From positions 1 to 36,244 of IMG/VR virus record IMGVR_UViG_3300032308_000783: a stretch of 36,244 bases of DNA; one strand, written 5' to 3'. The stretch comes from a virus. The translations under genes and the position numbers were made by a program. Below, piece by piece: positions 5,879-13,628 of the stretch (position 1 is its first letter; each line of letters begins with the position of its first letter). The notes beneath the pieces are model-generated. The model ran no database searches. It was not told the origin of the DNA and saw only the letters and a program-made list of their open reading frames with translations.

Positions 5879-6136
5879 ATGTTACAAGCAACAGGCAAGC
5901 GTTACATTATCAAAGCCATTGAATTGGTAAAAGAATCAGCAGGTGGTATCATTCTTAAGAGCACAGATGCCACACAATTGGCAGAAATTACAAGTGTTGG
6001 TCCACAAGTGGAAGATGCATTGGCAGTGGGAACCACAGTGATAATTGATTGGAATCACACAGTACCTGTCAAACACGCAGATGCTCAATACTATGTGGTT
6101 GACTCACGTGCTATTGCTGCCGTAGTGGAGCAGTAA
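5879..6136 (+). CDS. groES-like: GroES-like co-chaperonin (85 aa)
   Basis: An 85-residue homologue of the GroES/T4 gp31 lid that caps the host GroEL folding chamber. The N-terminus (GKRYIIKAIELVKES) fits the GroES core. The mobile loop that docks on GroEL is recognisable as SAGGIILKS (about 20-28; E. coli GroES has SAGGIVLTG). The C-terminus keeps a strand-turn ending DSRAIAAVVEQ, like GroES SDILAIVEA. It is about 12 residues shorter than GroES, mainly around the roof loop, as in phage lids such as gp31. AAAGGAG precedes the ATG at 5879. It likely retunes the host chaperonin to fold the coat protein or other virion proteins. Confidence 0.88.
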   Translation: MLQATGKRYIIKAIELVKESAGGIILKSTDATQLAEITSVGPQVEDALAVGTTVIIDWNHTVPVKHADAQYYVVDSRAIAAVVEQ

Positions 6137-6137
6137 C

Positions 6138-6350
6138 ATGACCAAAGGCATAGTGACAGTAAAATACAAACCAGAACCAACGGACACACCAATACTAGAC
6201 ATGGCAGGCATAAGAATAGAAATAGATGAAGATGATCCAGAATCAGTTTGGATTTGGATGATTGAAAATGGACTTAAGGTTGAAGGTGGTCGTTTTAGTC
6301 TTGATGAATTTATGCATGTAGTACTAAAGTACTACAACGAAAATTATTGA
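6138..6350 (+). CDS. Small acidic unknown protein (70 aa)
   Basis: Encodes 70 acidic residues (IEIDEDDPESVWIWMIENG in the middle). The ATG follows the GroES stop by one base, with GGAG in the last GroES codons, so it is co-translated with the co-chaperonin. No family is recognised. It ends the plus-strand operon and overlaps the 3' end of the convergent 51-residue gene by seven bases. Confidence 0.7.
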   Translation: MTKGIVTVKYKPEPTDTPILDMAGIRIEIDEDDPESVWIWMIENGLKVEGGRFSLDEFMHVVLKYYNENY

Positions 6351-6499
6351 TTTTTAAGACTGGCTTTGATTTGCAAAATTAGATCTTCAATGCGATCCAA
6401 TCTACGGTCAGTTTGATCTAATTTATCTAGCAGAGCGTTGAAACGTTCTTCACACTCTGCTAGATGATCTTCCAATGAGAATTTGAGCAGTTGGCCCAT
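6344..6499 (-). CDS. Small coiled-coil protein (51 aa)
   Basis: A 51-residue protein beginning MGQLLKFSLE, with a heptad-like helix over most of its length (FNALLDKLDQTDRRLDRIEDLILQIK, split about 20-45), predicting a short coiled coil. Its ATG overlaps the Dps stop (TAATG), so it is translationally coupled to Dps and is the last gene of the minus-strand block. It could be a Dps partner or a minor virion protein. The reading rests on coupling and composition only. Confidence 0.65.
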   Translation of the reverse strand: MGQLLKFSLEDHLAECEERFNALLDKLDQTDRRLDRIEDLILQIKASLKNQ

Positions 6500-6939
6500 T
6501 AATCATCTTCGCCAACTGTGGCTTCAACCATCCAACGGAATTTGGCCAATGCGGCAATTTGATCTTGTGCAAAGTTGCTGATGTCAATGTAGTTTACTTC
6601 TTCAGCAGCATCATTCAATTCATGATATTGATCAATCATGGCTTCCAAAGATTCATCCACTTGTTTGAACAGTTCACCACTGTCGCCTTCTGCTGGGAAG
6701 TCCATAATGGGACTTAGTTGTAGTACTGTCATCAGATCTGAAGGCATGCTACCACGTATGGTTTTTAACTTTTCTGCTAGGATGTCAATGTTGTCTTGAA
6801 AATATTCATAAATTTTTTGTAGCAACTTGTGATCACTATAAAAATTACGACCTTGAATGTTTACATGTGCCACATGAGCACGATAGTAACTGACAAAGTT
6901 AGCGGCAAATACTTCTTCTAGTTTGGTTTGTAGGTCCAT
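6499..6939 (-). CDS. dps-like: Dps-like ferritin-family protein (146 aa)
   Basis: A 146-residue four-helix protein of the Dps family. The ferroxidase residues are all present with the spacing of E. coli Dps (H51/H63/D78/E82): here H25, H37, D52 and E56, within AHVAHVNIQGRNFYSDH and NIDILAEKL. Dps proteins form 12-subunit shells that oxidise Fe(II) with peroxide and store iron, and some bind DNA. It has no long basic N-terminal tail, so DNA binding in the E. coli manner is doubtful. It sits at the end of the virion gene block after the internal-protein genes, so it could be packaged, or it could protect phage DNA from oxidative damage in the infected cell. Confidence 0.87.
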   Translation of the reverse strand: MDLQTKLEEVFAANFVSYYRAHVAHVNIQGRNFYSDHKLLQKIYEYFQDNIDILAEKLKTIRGSMPSDLMTVLQLSPIMDFPAEGDSGELFKQVDESLEAMIDQYHELNDAAEEVNYIDISNFAQDQIAALAKFRWMVEATVGEDD

Positions 6940-6947
6940 AGTATTAC

Positions 6948-7964
6948 TTATTGTCCTGACGTGATCTGGCCATATTGTTGTGCCATTGCTTTTATACGTT
7001 CTATAAAGTTATCTGATGTTGGCGGAGCATTTGGACTTTTGCCACCAGCAATTTGTTCCAAATGTTGTTGTCCACCATATATTTGTATGGTACGTTGATC
7101 ACCTGAGGCCAGCAAGTTTGCGGCTTCTGCTGGTTGTAGTGGAGCAGGTGTGGGCTTGTTGAGTGCTTGGTTACGAAATGCCTGTTGTGCAAATTGTCCT
7201 TGACCAGCACCTAGACGCTCACCCAATTTGGATGCTTCAGCATACTGTTGTGCATCATAGGCATTCAATGCAAGACCTGCTGGCCCCAACACTTTACCAG
7301 CGGCACGCAATGCAGGACTGGCAATTCTACTGACCATTCCTGGTGCTTCACCTGCGGCTGTTTTTAACGAATTCAATGCGGCCACTGCATCAGCATCTTT
7401 GGCAAGATATGCTGGCAATTCAAAACTGCTTAACGCCGCTTTGCCGCCACCTGATTGAACTGCTTCACCAAGCACTTTTAAATCTCCTGGTCGTAATTTA
7501 TCTGCCAATGTGCGAAATGTAGTAGGGTCTACACCAACTGATCCCAAGGCCTGTTTGACTTTGGGTATGGCTTCTTGAGCACCTTTGTATGTTTCATACA
7601 AGGCAAATGGACTTGCACCTGGCATACCAGTGGCCACCATTGTGCCAACGTCAACAATGGCTTTGGCTGGTTTGGCAATATATCCAGAAAATCTATTTGC
7701 GGCTGATTCAACAATGGGTTTGAAAACCTGTGCTTCTTTTAATTCTGTTGCTAGTTGTGCCGCACCAGTTGGACCAGGTCTGTATGTTGCTGGTAGTGCT
7801 GTTTGAAAAGCCTTGTCAGCAACGTCTCCAATTGTGGTTTGTTTTGGTGTAGAACTTGGAGCACCGCCAGATAAAAAACTTTGAATCTGTTCATCACTAG
7901 TACCATCAGGCACTTCTAATGTGATGCGTTCTCCATTTTGTTCAACTGTGACACGTTCAGCCAT
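6948..7964 (-). CDS. Probable internal virion/ejection protein (338 aa)
   Basis: A 338-residue Ala/Gly-rich protein. The N-terminus (RITLEVPDGTSDEQIQSFL, about 13-31) resembles a short module common at the start of phage internal or ejected proteins. A hydrophobic Ala/Gly stretch follows (about 210-235: ALRAAGKVLGPAGLALNAY) that could insert into a membrane, then a Gln-rich tail. Its ATG overlaps the stop of the transglycosylase gene (TAATG), as expected for an ejection-protein operon. The exact role is inferred from context. Confidence 0.6.
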   Translation of the reverse strand: MAERVTVEQNGERITLEVPDGTSDEQIQSFLSGGAPSSTPKQTTIGDVADKAFQTALPATYRPGPTGAAQLATELKEAQVFKPIVESAANRFSGYIAKPAKAIVDVGTMVATGMPGASPFALYETYKGAQEAIPKVKQALGSVGVDPTTFRTLADKLRPGDLKVLGEAVQSGGGKAALSSFELPAYLAKDADAVAALNSLKTAAGEAPGMVSRIASPALRAAGKVLGPAGLALNAYDAQQYAEASKLGERLGAGQGQFAQQAFRNQALNKPTPAPLQPAEAANLLASGDQRTIQIYGGQQHLEQIAGGKSPNAPPTSDNFIERIKAMAQQYGQITSGQ

Positions 7965-10312
7965 TATATTTTCTCACGCTTGATAATTTTAATACCAGTG
8001 TCGCCACCGCCTGTTGGAGGAATAGGTGGTTGATATGTGCCACCAGATTCAACCTGTTTGCGAGCAATTTCTAAACTGGCTCGTGAACGTTCTTGAACGC
8101 TGGTAATCCATTGTTTGACATCTTCAGCAGGCCAACCTTCGTTAGGTCTATTGGCCAATAAGAACTGCAAGTCTCTATCTGTTGGATTAGCACCCAATGC
8201 TTTGGCACCAGCGGCAGTGACCTTGTCAAGATATTCCATGACTCGTTGAGTGTTTCTGGCATCTTTGGTTCCCAATGCCTTGCCAACCATTTGTTCGCCA
8301 GGTATTTGACCTTGTAAAATACTACCAAAGTTTGTCTTTTGATTGTCTAATATATCTATGGCTGTGTTGCCTTTTTCAATGTCACTGATGATAGCGGCTT
8401 GATTTGCTACAACCTCTGCGGCAGCCTTACCAACTTCTTTTTGTGCTCCTTGCTGAGATTGAATTTGAGCCATAGTAGGACGCGGTTGAGCAGGAGTTGC
8501 GCCAGGCACGGCTGGTCCACCCTGTGGTGCTGGTTGTGCAGGTGCTGGTTGTGCAGGTGCAACTGGTCCACCCTGTGGTGGAATAACAGCATTTTGATTG
8601 GCTTGTGACACAGCAGGTGCACCAGGCGCTGGCGCAGGTGCTGGTTGTGCAGGAGCAGTCTGAGTTGTTGGAATCTGTGGTGCTGTTAGTCCAACCTCAT
8701 CTGGTTGTATAGGTGAATAACCTTGACCAACCAGGGCCTTGTTGTAGTCACGCAAGATAGCCATTTGTTCTTCTTTGGTCTTGCCTTGTAACTTGATATT
8801 GACTTCTTGGATTTGTCTAGCCTTCATATCTGCTAAACTACCAGTGCTTGATTGTGGACGGAAACCAGTCATGGGTTTCAAACCTGTGTCAGTTTGAATA
8901 TAACTTTGACCTGTGGATTTGTTGGTAACAACACGACCAACTTCTTTGGTTTGATCATTGATGTAAGTGCCACCAACAATGTCCAAGCCACCCTTGGCAT
9001 TAGGAGCAGTTAACAATTCTTTTGGTGTCAATTCTTTTTCAGCATTGTAACCTTTGACAGGAGCACCTTGGCTGTTGTATTTGATCCAAGTAGGTTTGCC
9101 ATCAATCACAGTCTGGCTCCATGTGTCACCAGCACCCAACTTCATTTGTTCTTCTTTGGCCAAATCAGTTAGACCCAAACGACGGAACAAATAAGCCTTT
9201 AGGTAACTGCCTTCATCGCTTTCTTTTTTCAACGCATTGGCCAATTGTAATCCACCGCGACCTGTGGGATCAGTCAAATATGTTTGTATGTCTCGTTGTG
9301 CCTTGGCTTCTTGTTTCTGTTGTTCTAATAGTGTAGCAGTTTGATCTGCATAAGCACGTCGTGTGGCAGGATCAATAGCATTGCCACCTGTATACGCACC
9401 CATACCAACAGCATTGATATCACCTGAGTTTAAGGCAATTTGATGGATGGCCTGTTCTGTTGGAGTTAATCCAACATCACTTGAAGGCATACCAGCAATC
9501 ATTGGTTCTACACGTTTGGCCAATTCTTGGTTTTTAGGAAATACATCTGTCAAATACGTTTTTGTTTCAGCAGGTATATAATCTTTCCATGTACCGCCTT
9601 CTTTTTCAGCACGAGCAACGGCTTGTTGCACACGACCAGGACCTGCATTGTATGCGGCCACAGCCTTTTCTTGGTCTCCACCAAACTGTTTCAACATGCC
9701 TTGATGATAACGTTGACCAAAAGCCAAGTTACCTTCTTTGGTAGCAATTTCTTCAGCAGTTGCAGGAGCAATACCATAACCAGGTTGTGCCGCTGTGGCT
9801 GGCATGATTTGTGCCGCACCCAGTGCACCTTTGGGACTGGTCAAAATGCCGCCTTGTGGATTGTATTGTTGTCCACCAGATTCCGCTTGAACCATACGTT
9901 GGAATGTTTGATCTGGAGCAACTGGACCTTGTGGTTGTGGAGCACGTTGTTGCATCATTTGGTCACGCATTTGTGCTTCCAAGATACGCTGACTAGCCTG
10001 TGCATCTTGTTGTGGATTTACAGGTTGTTGTAATTCTGGAACTTGATATGTGGGTGCAGGTGGTGCTGGTTGTGGAGGCAAACTGCGATTGATTTCTACT
10101 TGTTGTTCTTGACCATCTGCAACCACAGTTTTCTTTTGACTCACGTCAACACTACCATCTTGATTGTAATCAATTGTGGTTGTTTGTGGTTTTACATTGG
10201 CTTCAGTTTGATTGGCTCTTGTGTCAGCGCCAAAATAGTTGCCCATAACATCCATGTTACTTGCAGGGTCGTCTCTAAATTGGTTTGCTACCAGTGATCG
10301 TAATAAACTCAT
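7964..10312 (-). CDS. Internal virion protein with lytic transglycosylase domain (782 aa)
   Basis: A 782-residue protein with an SLT-type lytic transglycosylase/lysozyme-like domain at about residues 137-250. Catalytic E144 lies in MVQAESGG, followed by KGALGAAQIMPATA and the AVAAYNAGPGRV signature near 217-228. Such virion enzymes open the peptidoglycan locally during genome entry. A Pro/Ala/Gln-rich disordered linker lies at about 545-610, then a helical C-terminus. AAGGA overlaps the preceding stop upstream of the ATG. It is flanked by two other probable internal proteins. It is the only peptidoglycan-degrading enzyme recognisable in the genome. Confidence 0.82.
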   Translation of the reverse strand: MSLLRSLVANQFRDDPASNMDVMGNYFGADTRANQTEANVKPQTTTIDYNQDGSVDVSQKKTVVADGQEQQVEINRSLPPQPAPPAPTYQVPELQQPVNPQQDAQASQRILEAQMRDQMMQQRAPQPQGPVAPDQTFQRMVQAESGGQQYNPQGGILTSPKGALGAAQIMPATAAQPGYGIAPATAEEIATKEGNLAFGQRYHQGMLKQFGGDQEKAVAAYNAGPGRVQQAVARAEKEGGTWKDYIPAETKTYLTDVFPKNQELAKRVEPMIAGMPSSDVGLTPTEQAIHQIALNSGDINAVGMGAYTGGNAIDPATRRAYADQTATLLEQQKQEAKAQRDIQTYLTDPTGRGGLQLANALKKESDEGSYLKAYLFRRLGLTDLAKEEQMKLGAGDTWSQTVIDGKPTWIKYNSQGAPVKGYNAEKELTPKELLTAPNAKGGLDIVGGTYINDQTKEVGRVVTNKSTGQSYIQTDTGLKPMTGFRPQSSTGSLADMKARQIQEVNIKLQGKTKEEQMAILRDYNKALVGQGYSPIQPDEVGLTAPQIPTTQTAPAQPAPAPAPGAPAVSQANQNAVIPPQGGPVAPAQPAPAQPAPQGGPAVPGATPAQPRPTMAQIQSQQGAQKEVGKAAAEVVANQAAIISDIEKGNTAIDILDNQKTNFGSILQGQIPGEQMVGKALGTKDARNTQRVMEYLDKVTAAGAKALGANPTDRDLQFLLANRPNEGWPAEDVKQWITSVQERSRASLEIARKQVESGGTYQPPIPPTGGGDTGIKIIKREKI

Positions 10313-10320
10313 GTTGGTCC

Positions 10321-11043
10321 TTAGATACTAATACCAGTGCTCTTGCCACTGGTAGATGTTGATGTTCCTGTCAAGCCTGCATAACTTGGATTGTAAATAG
10401 CCTGCGGAATTTGAGCATAAGTTTGACCAAGTTGTTGTAAGTATGCCATTGGACTTTGCGCCGCAGTTAGGCCTGCTTGACCTGCTGACAATGCACCTGA
10501 TATACCTTGTTGACCCAATTGGCCTAAGGTGCTTCCAGCAGCCTGCTGTTGTTGAGCAATGTTGTTCAACACACCAGCGGCAGCCTGTTGCTGTTGCATC
10601 TGTGTTAGGCCTGCCAACTGTTGTTGTGCCAATGCACTACGACTACTACCTAATTGACCAGCGCCACCAAATTGTGCCTGTTGTGAGGCCAAGTTTTGAC
10701 CATATTGATATTGAGCAGGAGCCATAGCGGCTTGCATTTGTGCCGCTTGATATTCTGGACTGGCAATGCTTTGTAAGGCATTGATACCTGAAGTGTAAGC
10801 AGTTTGTCCGCCTGCGCCAAGTACGTTTTGTGCTTGATTTGCGGCACCATATAAATTTTTTGCGGCACCAGAAACATCGCCTGATGTTGTGTTGTACAAG
10901 TCAGTTGCTCCGCCCAACAATCCAGCATAGGCTGGCATTACGTTGTTTTGCAAGAAAGCACTTTGTGTGCCCACTTGTCCTGTTTGTGTTGGCGAATTGA
11001 TTGGCGTTGTAGTACTGCCTCCGCTTTGCTTACCGTAACTCAT
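10321..11043 (-). CDS. Probable internal/ejection protein, Gln/Ala-rich (240 aa)
   Basis: A 240-residue Ala/Gln/Gly-rich protein. The central segment GGAGQLGSSRSALAQQQLAGL (split about 128-148) matches a pattern I associate with internal or ejection proteins of short-tailed phages; the family name is not certain. Long helices rich in Gln/Ala follow. It directly precedes the transglycosylase gene, eight bases away. Its 5' end has TTAAATAC (11066-11072) about 22 bases before the ATG, possibly a promoter for the ejection-protein genes. Confidence 0.6.
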   Translation of the reverse strand: MSYGKQSGGSTTTPINSPTQTGQVGTQSAFLQNNVMPAYAGLLGGATDLYNTTSGDVSGAAKNLYGAANQAQNVLGAGGQTAYTSGINALQSIASPEYQAAQMQAAMAPAQYQYGQNLASQQAQFGGAGQLGSSRSALAQQQLAGLTQMQQQQAAAGVLNNIAQQQQAAGSTLGQLGQQGISGALSAGQAGLTAAQSPMAYLQQLGQTYAQIPQAIYNPSYAGLTGTSTSTSGKSTGISI

Positions 11044-11094
11044 ATGTATATCCTAATCTATTATGTATTTAACTTATTTTTATCTGATGGTAGA

Positions 11095-12180
11095 TTACCA
11101 GTCCCATCCACCAAAATCAAAACTATCACTGAAATCAAAACTGTCACTAAAATCAAAACTTGGAGTTTCAAAACTGCTACCAAAGTCAAACCCGCCAGTG
11201 TCAAATCCACCGCCAAAATCAAATGATCCAGCATCCATGGGAGTGGTGTCATAGAAACCACCGTAGTCTTGACCACCTGTGTAATCAAAACCACCGCCAA
11301 AGTTTGAACTATCTACAGGTGTGGTATCATAGAAACCACCGTAATCTTGCCCACCTGTGTAATCAAACCCTGAATCAGAATACATGTCCATGTTGCCACC
11401 ATCTGCTGTTGGGCCATATAAACCGTTGGTGCTGTCATCATAGCCATAATCTGTACCAAATGAATCATTTAGATTGCTACCATCAGCCATTGGGCCGTAC
11501 AATCCATTAGCACCATCATCATAACTAAAATCACCATAATCACCAAACATACCACCCAAAGCGTTCATACCACCACCAATGGCTTTGTTGACTCCACCAC
11601 CAATGGCTTTGTTGATACCACCACCAATGGCTTTGTTGGCCATGTTCATTAAAGGATTACTTTGCTGTTGTCCTGGACGTTGTTGCTGTGGACGTTGCTG
11701 TTGTCTTGGCATTGACAAAGGTTGTGATCTAGGTCTTGCCTGTGGTTGACCATACATTGGTTGTTGACCATACATGGATTGTTGCTGGCGTCTTTGATCT
11801 CTCAAAATTTCTTGCTGTTGTTGCTGTTGACTTGGCGCTGCCATTGGTTGATATGGTTGCTGTTGACTTGGCGCTGCCATTGAAAATGAATTTTCTTGTG
11901 GGGCTTGTTGTGGTGAAAAATTCCAACTTGGTGCTTCTTGATTTAACAATGAAGCCGCTGGATTGGCACCACCACCACCCAAAATACTAGAAAACTTAGA
12001 ACCCATGTCTGAGCCAGTGTTTTGCTGTACTGGTTGTACAGGTTGACCAATGTTGCCACCTGACAATTGGTTGGTTTGCGGACCGCCGCCAAACAGGCCA
12101 GAGAACAATGAATCAAAATCTGATCCTGATGAACCAGTTGATTGCGTGCCTTGAGATCCGCCTAATTTACCTTGACTCAT
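11095..12180 (-). CDS. Disordered Gln/Gly/Tyr/Phe-rich repeat protein (361 aa)
   Basis: A 361-residue low-complexity protein with zones in order: Ser/Gly N-terminus; Gln/Pro/Met-rich middle (about 100-175); three KAIGGG(I/V/M)N repeats (about 182-205); and a C-terminal Asp/Gly/Tyr/Phe region with a tandem repeat (GGFDYTGGQDYGGFYDTTP, twice) and short SFDFSD repeats, ending GGWDW. It lies among the tail and internal-protein genes and resembles the next gene upstream in composition, so both are probably paralogous or co-functioning virion components. Aromatic/Gly-rich sequences of this type tend to self-associate. No named family is recognised. Confidence 0.6.
   Translation of the reverse strand: MSQGKLGGSQGTQSTGSSGSDFDSLFSGLFGGGPQTNQLSGGNIGQPVQPVQQNTGSDMGSKFSSILGGGGANPAASLLNQEAPSWNFSPQQAPQENSFSMAAPSQQQPYQPMAAPSQQQQQQEILRDQRRQQQSMYGQQPMYGQPQARPRSQPLSMPRQQQRPQQQRPGQQQSNPLMNMANKAIGGGINKAIGGGVNKAIGGGMNALGGMFGDYGDFSYDDGANGLYGPMADGSNLNDSFGTDYGYDDSTNGLYGPTADGGNMDMYSDSGFDYTGGQDYGGFYDTTPVDSSNFGGGFDYTGGQDYGGFYDTTPMDAGSFDFGGGFDTGGFDFGSSFETPSFDFSDSFDFSDSFDFGGWDW
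11115..11160. repeat. 18-bp tandem repeats in the 361-aa gene
   Basis: Repeats of the type AAATCAAAACTATCACTG encode the SFDFSD units near the C-terminus. Confidence 0.6.
11245..11370. repeat. 78-bp tandem repeat in the 361-aa gene
   Basis: Two tandem copies with a 78-base period (26 codons), a few substitutions apart, encoding the GGFDYTGGQDYGGFYDTTP unit. The second copy is partial. Confidence 0.8.
11568..11640. repeat. 24-bp tandem repeats in the 361-aa gene
   Basis: Three copies with a 24-base period encode the KAIGGGxN octapeptide repeat. Confidence 0.8.
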
Positions 12181-12181
12181 T

Positions 12182-13333
12182 TTAGCCCATTAATGATCGT
12201 AAATAATCATTGATTTGATTTGGTGCTACTGGCGCACCTGCTGGAGGAGTATATCCTGCAACCGTAGGAGCACCAAAATTAACATTGTTGATATCCATTG
12301 GCGCAACGGGTTGCGGTGTTGGCATTTGTGCTTGTTGCATTGGATTGGTTTCAAATCCTTGATTGACTCCAGGTGCCATTCCAAACACAGTTGGTGCACC
12401 TGGTGCTGTCATTTGTGGCATTGATTGCTGTGGTGCAGTCATTTGTGGCATATTCATTTGTGGTGCTGGTAATTGTGGAAATTGTGTTTGCATAGCAGGT
12501 TGAAAATTGGATCGCATTGGCATACCACCAACTGCTAATTGTCCAAGTGCGCCTTGTCCTGGAGCATTAAATCCCAATGATGTTGCACTTGGTGCACCTG
12601 GATTGCCCCAGGCTGGTTGTGAACTGGCGCCCATAATACTACCAGGTGTATTCAATGGTTTGGTTGGACTCAGTGCGGCTTGATTAACACCAAATGCGCC
12701 AATGCTTCCGCCTGGCGCCGCACCACCACCTGATTTGCTACCAATTAGGTTGCTTAACAAATAACCTGCGCCACCTGCTAATAACATTGGAAACAAACTG
12801 TCCATTAAACTTCCGCCACCACCTCCTCCACCTGATCCGCCACCTGTAACAGCACCTATGGCTCTGTCAAGCAGACTGGGTTGTTGTTGTCCAGGACGTT
12901 GTGGTTGTCCAGGTTGTTGCGGACCAGGTGCGGGCATAGAACGTGTTTGACCAGGTTGTTGTGGTTGACCATATTCTGGCATAGGACGTTGACTTGGGCC
13001 ACCGCCGTAGAAACCGCCTTCTTGTGCGTCTGCATCGCCGCCACCATAGTAACCACCTTGATCTTGTCCATAGCCTAATTCATCATAGGTTGGACCTTGT
13101 TCTTGATATGGAGCATCATACCCTAATTCATCATACGTTGGACCTTGTTCTTGATATGGAGCATCATAGCCCATTTCATCATAGGTTGGGCCTTGAAAAT
13201 CATAGTTGGTATAATCATATGCGGGCATGTCATAACTGTAATCATATGAATCATTCCAAGTCTGCGAAATTGGCTCTGCATTCCACCAATCACTACCTGG
13301 GTCACTAACGTCTACACTAAACCAATCATCCAT
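12182..13333 (-). CDS. Disordered Tyr/Asp/Gly/Gln-rich repeat protein (383 aa)
   Basis: A 383-residue low-complexity protein. The N-terminus is Tyr/Asp-rich with a 16-residue repeat (GPTYDELGYDAPYQEQ, two full and one part copy, about 45-90). A Gln/Pro/Gly stretch and a poly-Gly run follow (GGGSGGGGGGGS, about 168-179), then a short hydrophobic segment (LFPMLLAGGAGYLLSNLIG, about 183-201) that could cross a membrane, then a Met/Pro/Gln-rich tail. Its order of zones partly mirrors that of the 361-residue neighbour, two bases away. A probable minor virion or ejection component; no family is recognised. Confidence 0.6.
   Translation of the reverse strand: MDDWFSVDVSDPGSDWWNAEPISQTWNDSYDYSYDMPAYDYTNYDFQGPTYDEMGYDAPYQEQGPTYDELGYDAPYQEQGPTYDELGYGQDQGGYYGGGDADAQEGGFYGGGPSQRPMPEYGQPQQPGQTRSMPAPGPQQPGQPQRPGQQQPSLLDRAIGAVTGGGSGGGGGGGSLMDSLFPMLLAGGAGYLLSNLIGSKSGGGAAPGGSIGAFGVNQAALSPTKPLNTPGSIMGASSQPAWGNPGAPSATSLGFNAPGQGALGQLAVGGMPMRSNFQPAMQTQFPQLPAPQMNMPQMTAPQQSMPQMTAPGAPTVFGMAPGVNQGFETNPMQQAQMPTPQPVAPMDINNVNFGAPTVAGYTPPAGAPVAPNQINDYLRSLMG
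13074..13196. repeat. 48-bp tandem repeat in the 383-aa gene
   Basis: Two nearly exact 48-base copies (13074-13121, 13122-13169) and a diverged partial third encode the 16-residue Tyr/Asp/Gln repeat. Confidence 0.85.
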
Positions 13334-13372
13334 TTTTATTCTCTTTCAAAGATCGCATATCTATATTTACCG

Positions 13373-13627
13373 TTAGACAAAACTTGGTGGCACAGGCCAG
13401 ACCACATTGGCAGGATATCCTGCTTGTGCTGGCACATCCAATAGGGCTTGTCTATAGGTGGCTAATTCTTGTTGTTGCTCTGTGGTCAACGTGGCATAAC
13501 GTATGGGGTTAAATGTGTCTATTTTTTCCTTTAACAACGTATCACGCAGGCCACGCACGGCTTCTTCTAATCCCACGCGGTTGGTAGGAGTAGGTAGTGG
13601 AAAAGTATTAATGTCAATTTCTATCAT
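13373..13627 (-). CDS. Tail fibre assembly chaperone-like protein (84 aa)
   Basis: An 84-residue protein whose C-terminal half (LTTEQQQELATYRQALLDV followed by PAQAGYPANVVWPVPP) closely fits the phage tail assembly chaperone domain (Phage_tail_APC type: YRQaLrDiP..gfP..VvWP). Such small proteins fold or trimerise the fibre encoded next to them. Here it lies one base after the 1233-residue fibre gene, supporting that partner. The ATG at 13627 has no strong ribosome binding site, so coupling to the fibre gene is likely. Confidence 0.75.
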   Translation of the reverse strand: MIEIDINTFPLPTPTNRVGLEEAVRGLRDTLLKEKIDTFNPIRYATLTTEQQQELATYRQALLDVPAQAGYPANVVWPVPPSFV

Positions 13628-13628
13628 A

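Noticed and set aside
13074-13196. Short tandem repeats as a CRISPR-like array
   Set aside because: The units are contiguous, in frame and encode a regular peptide repeat; there are no unique spacers.
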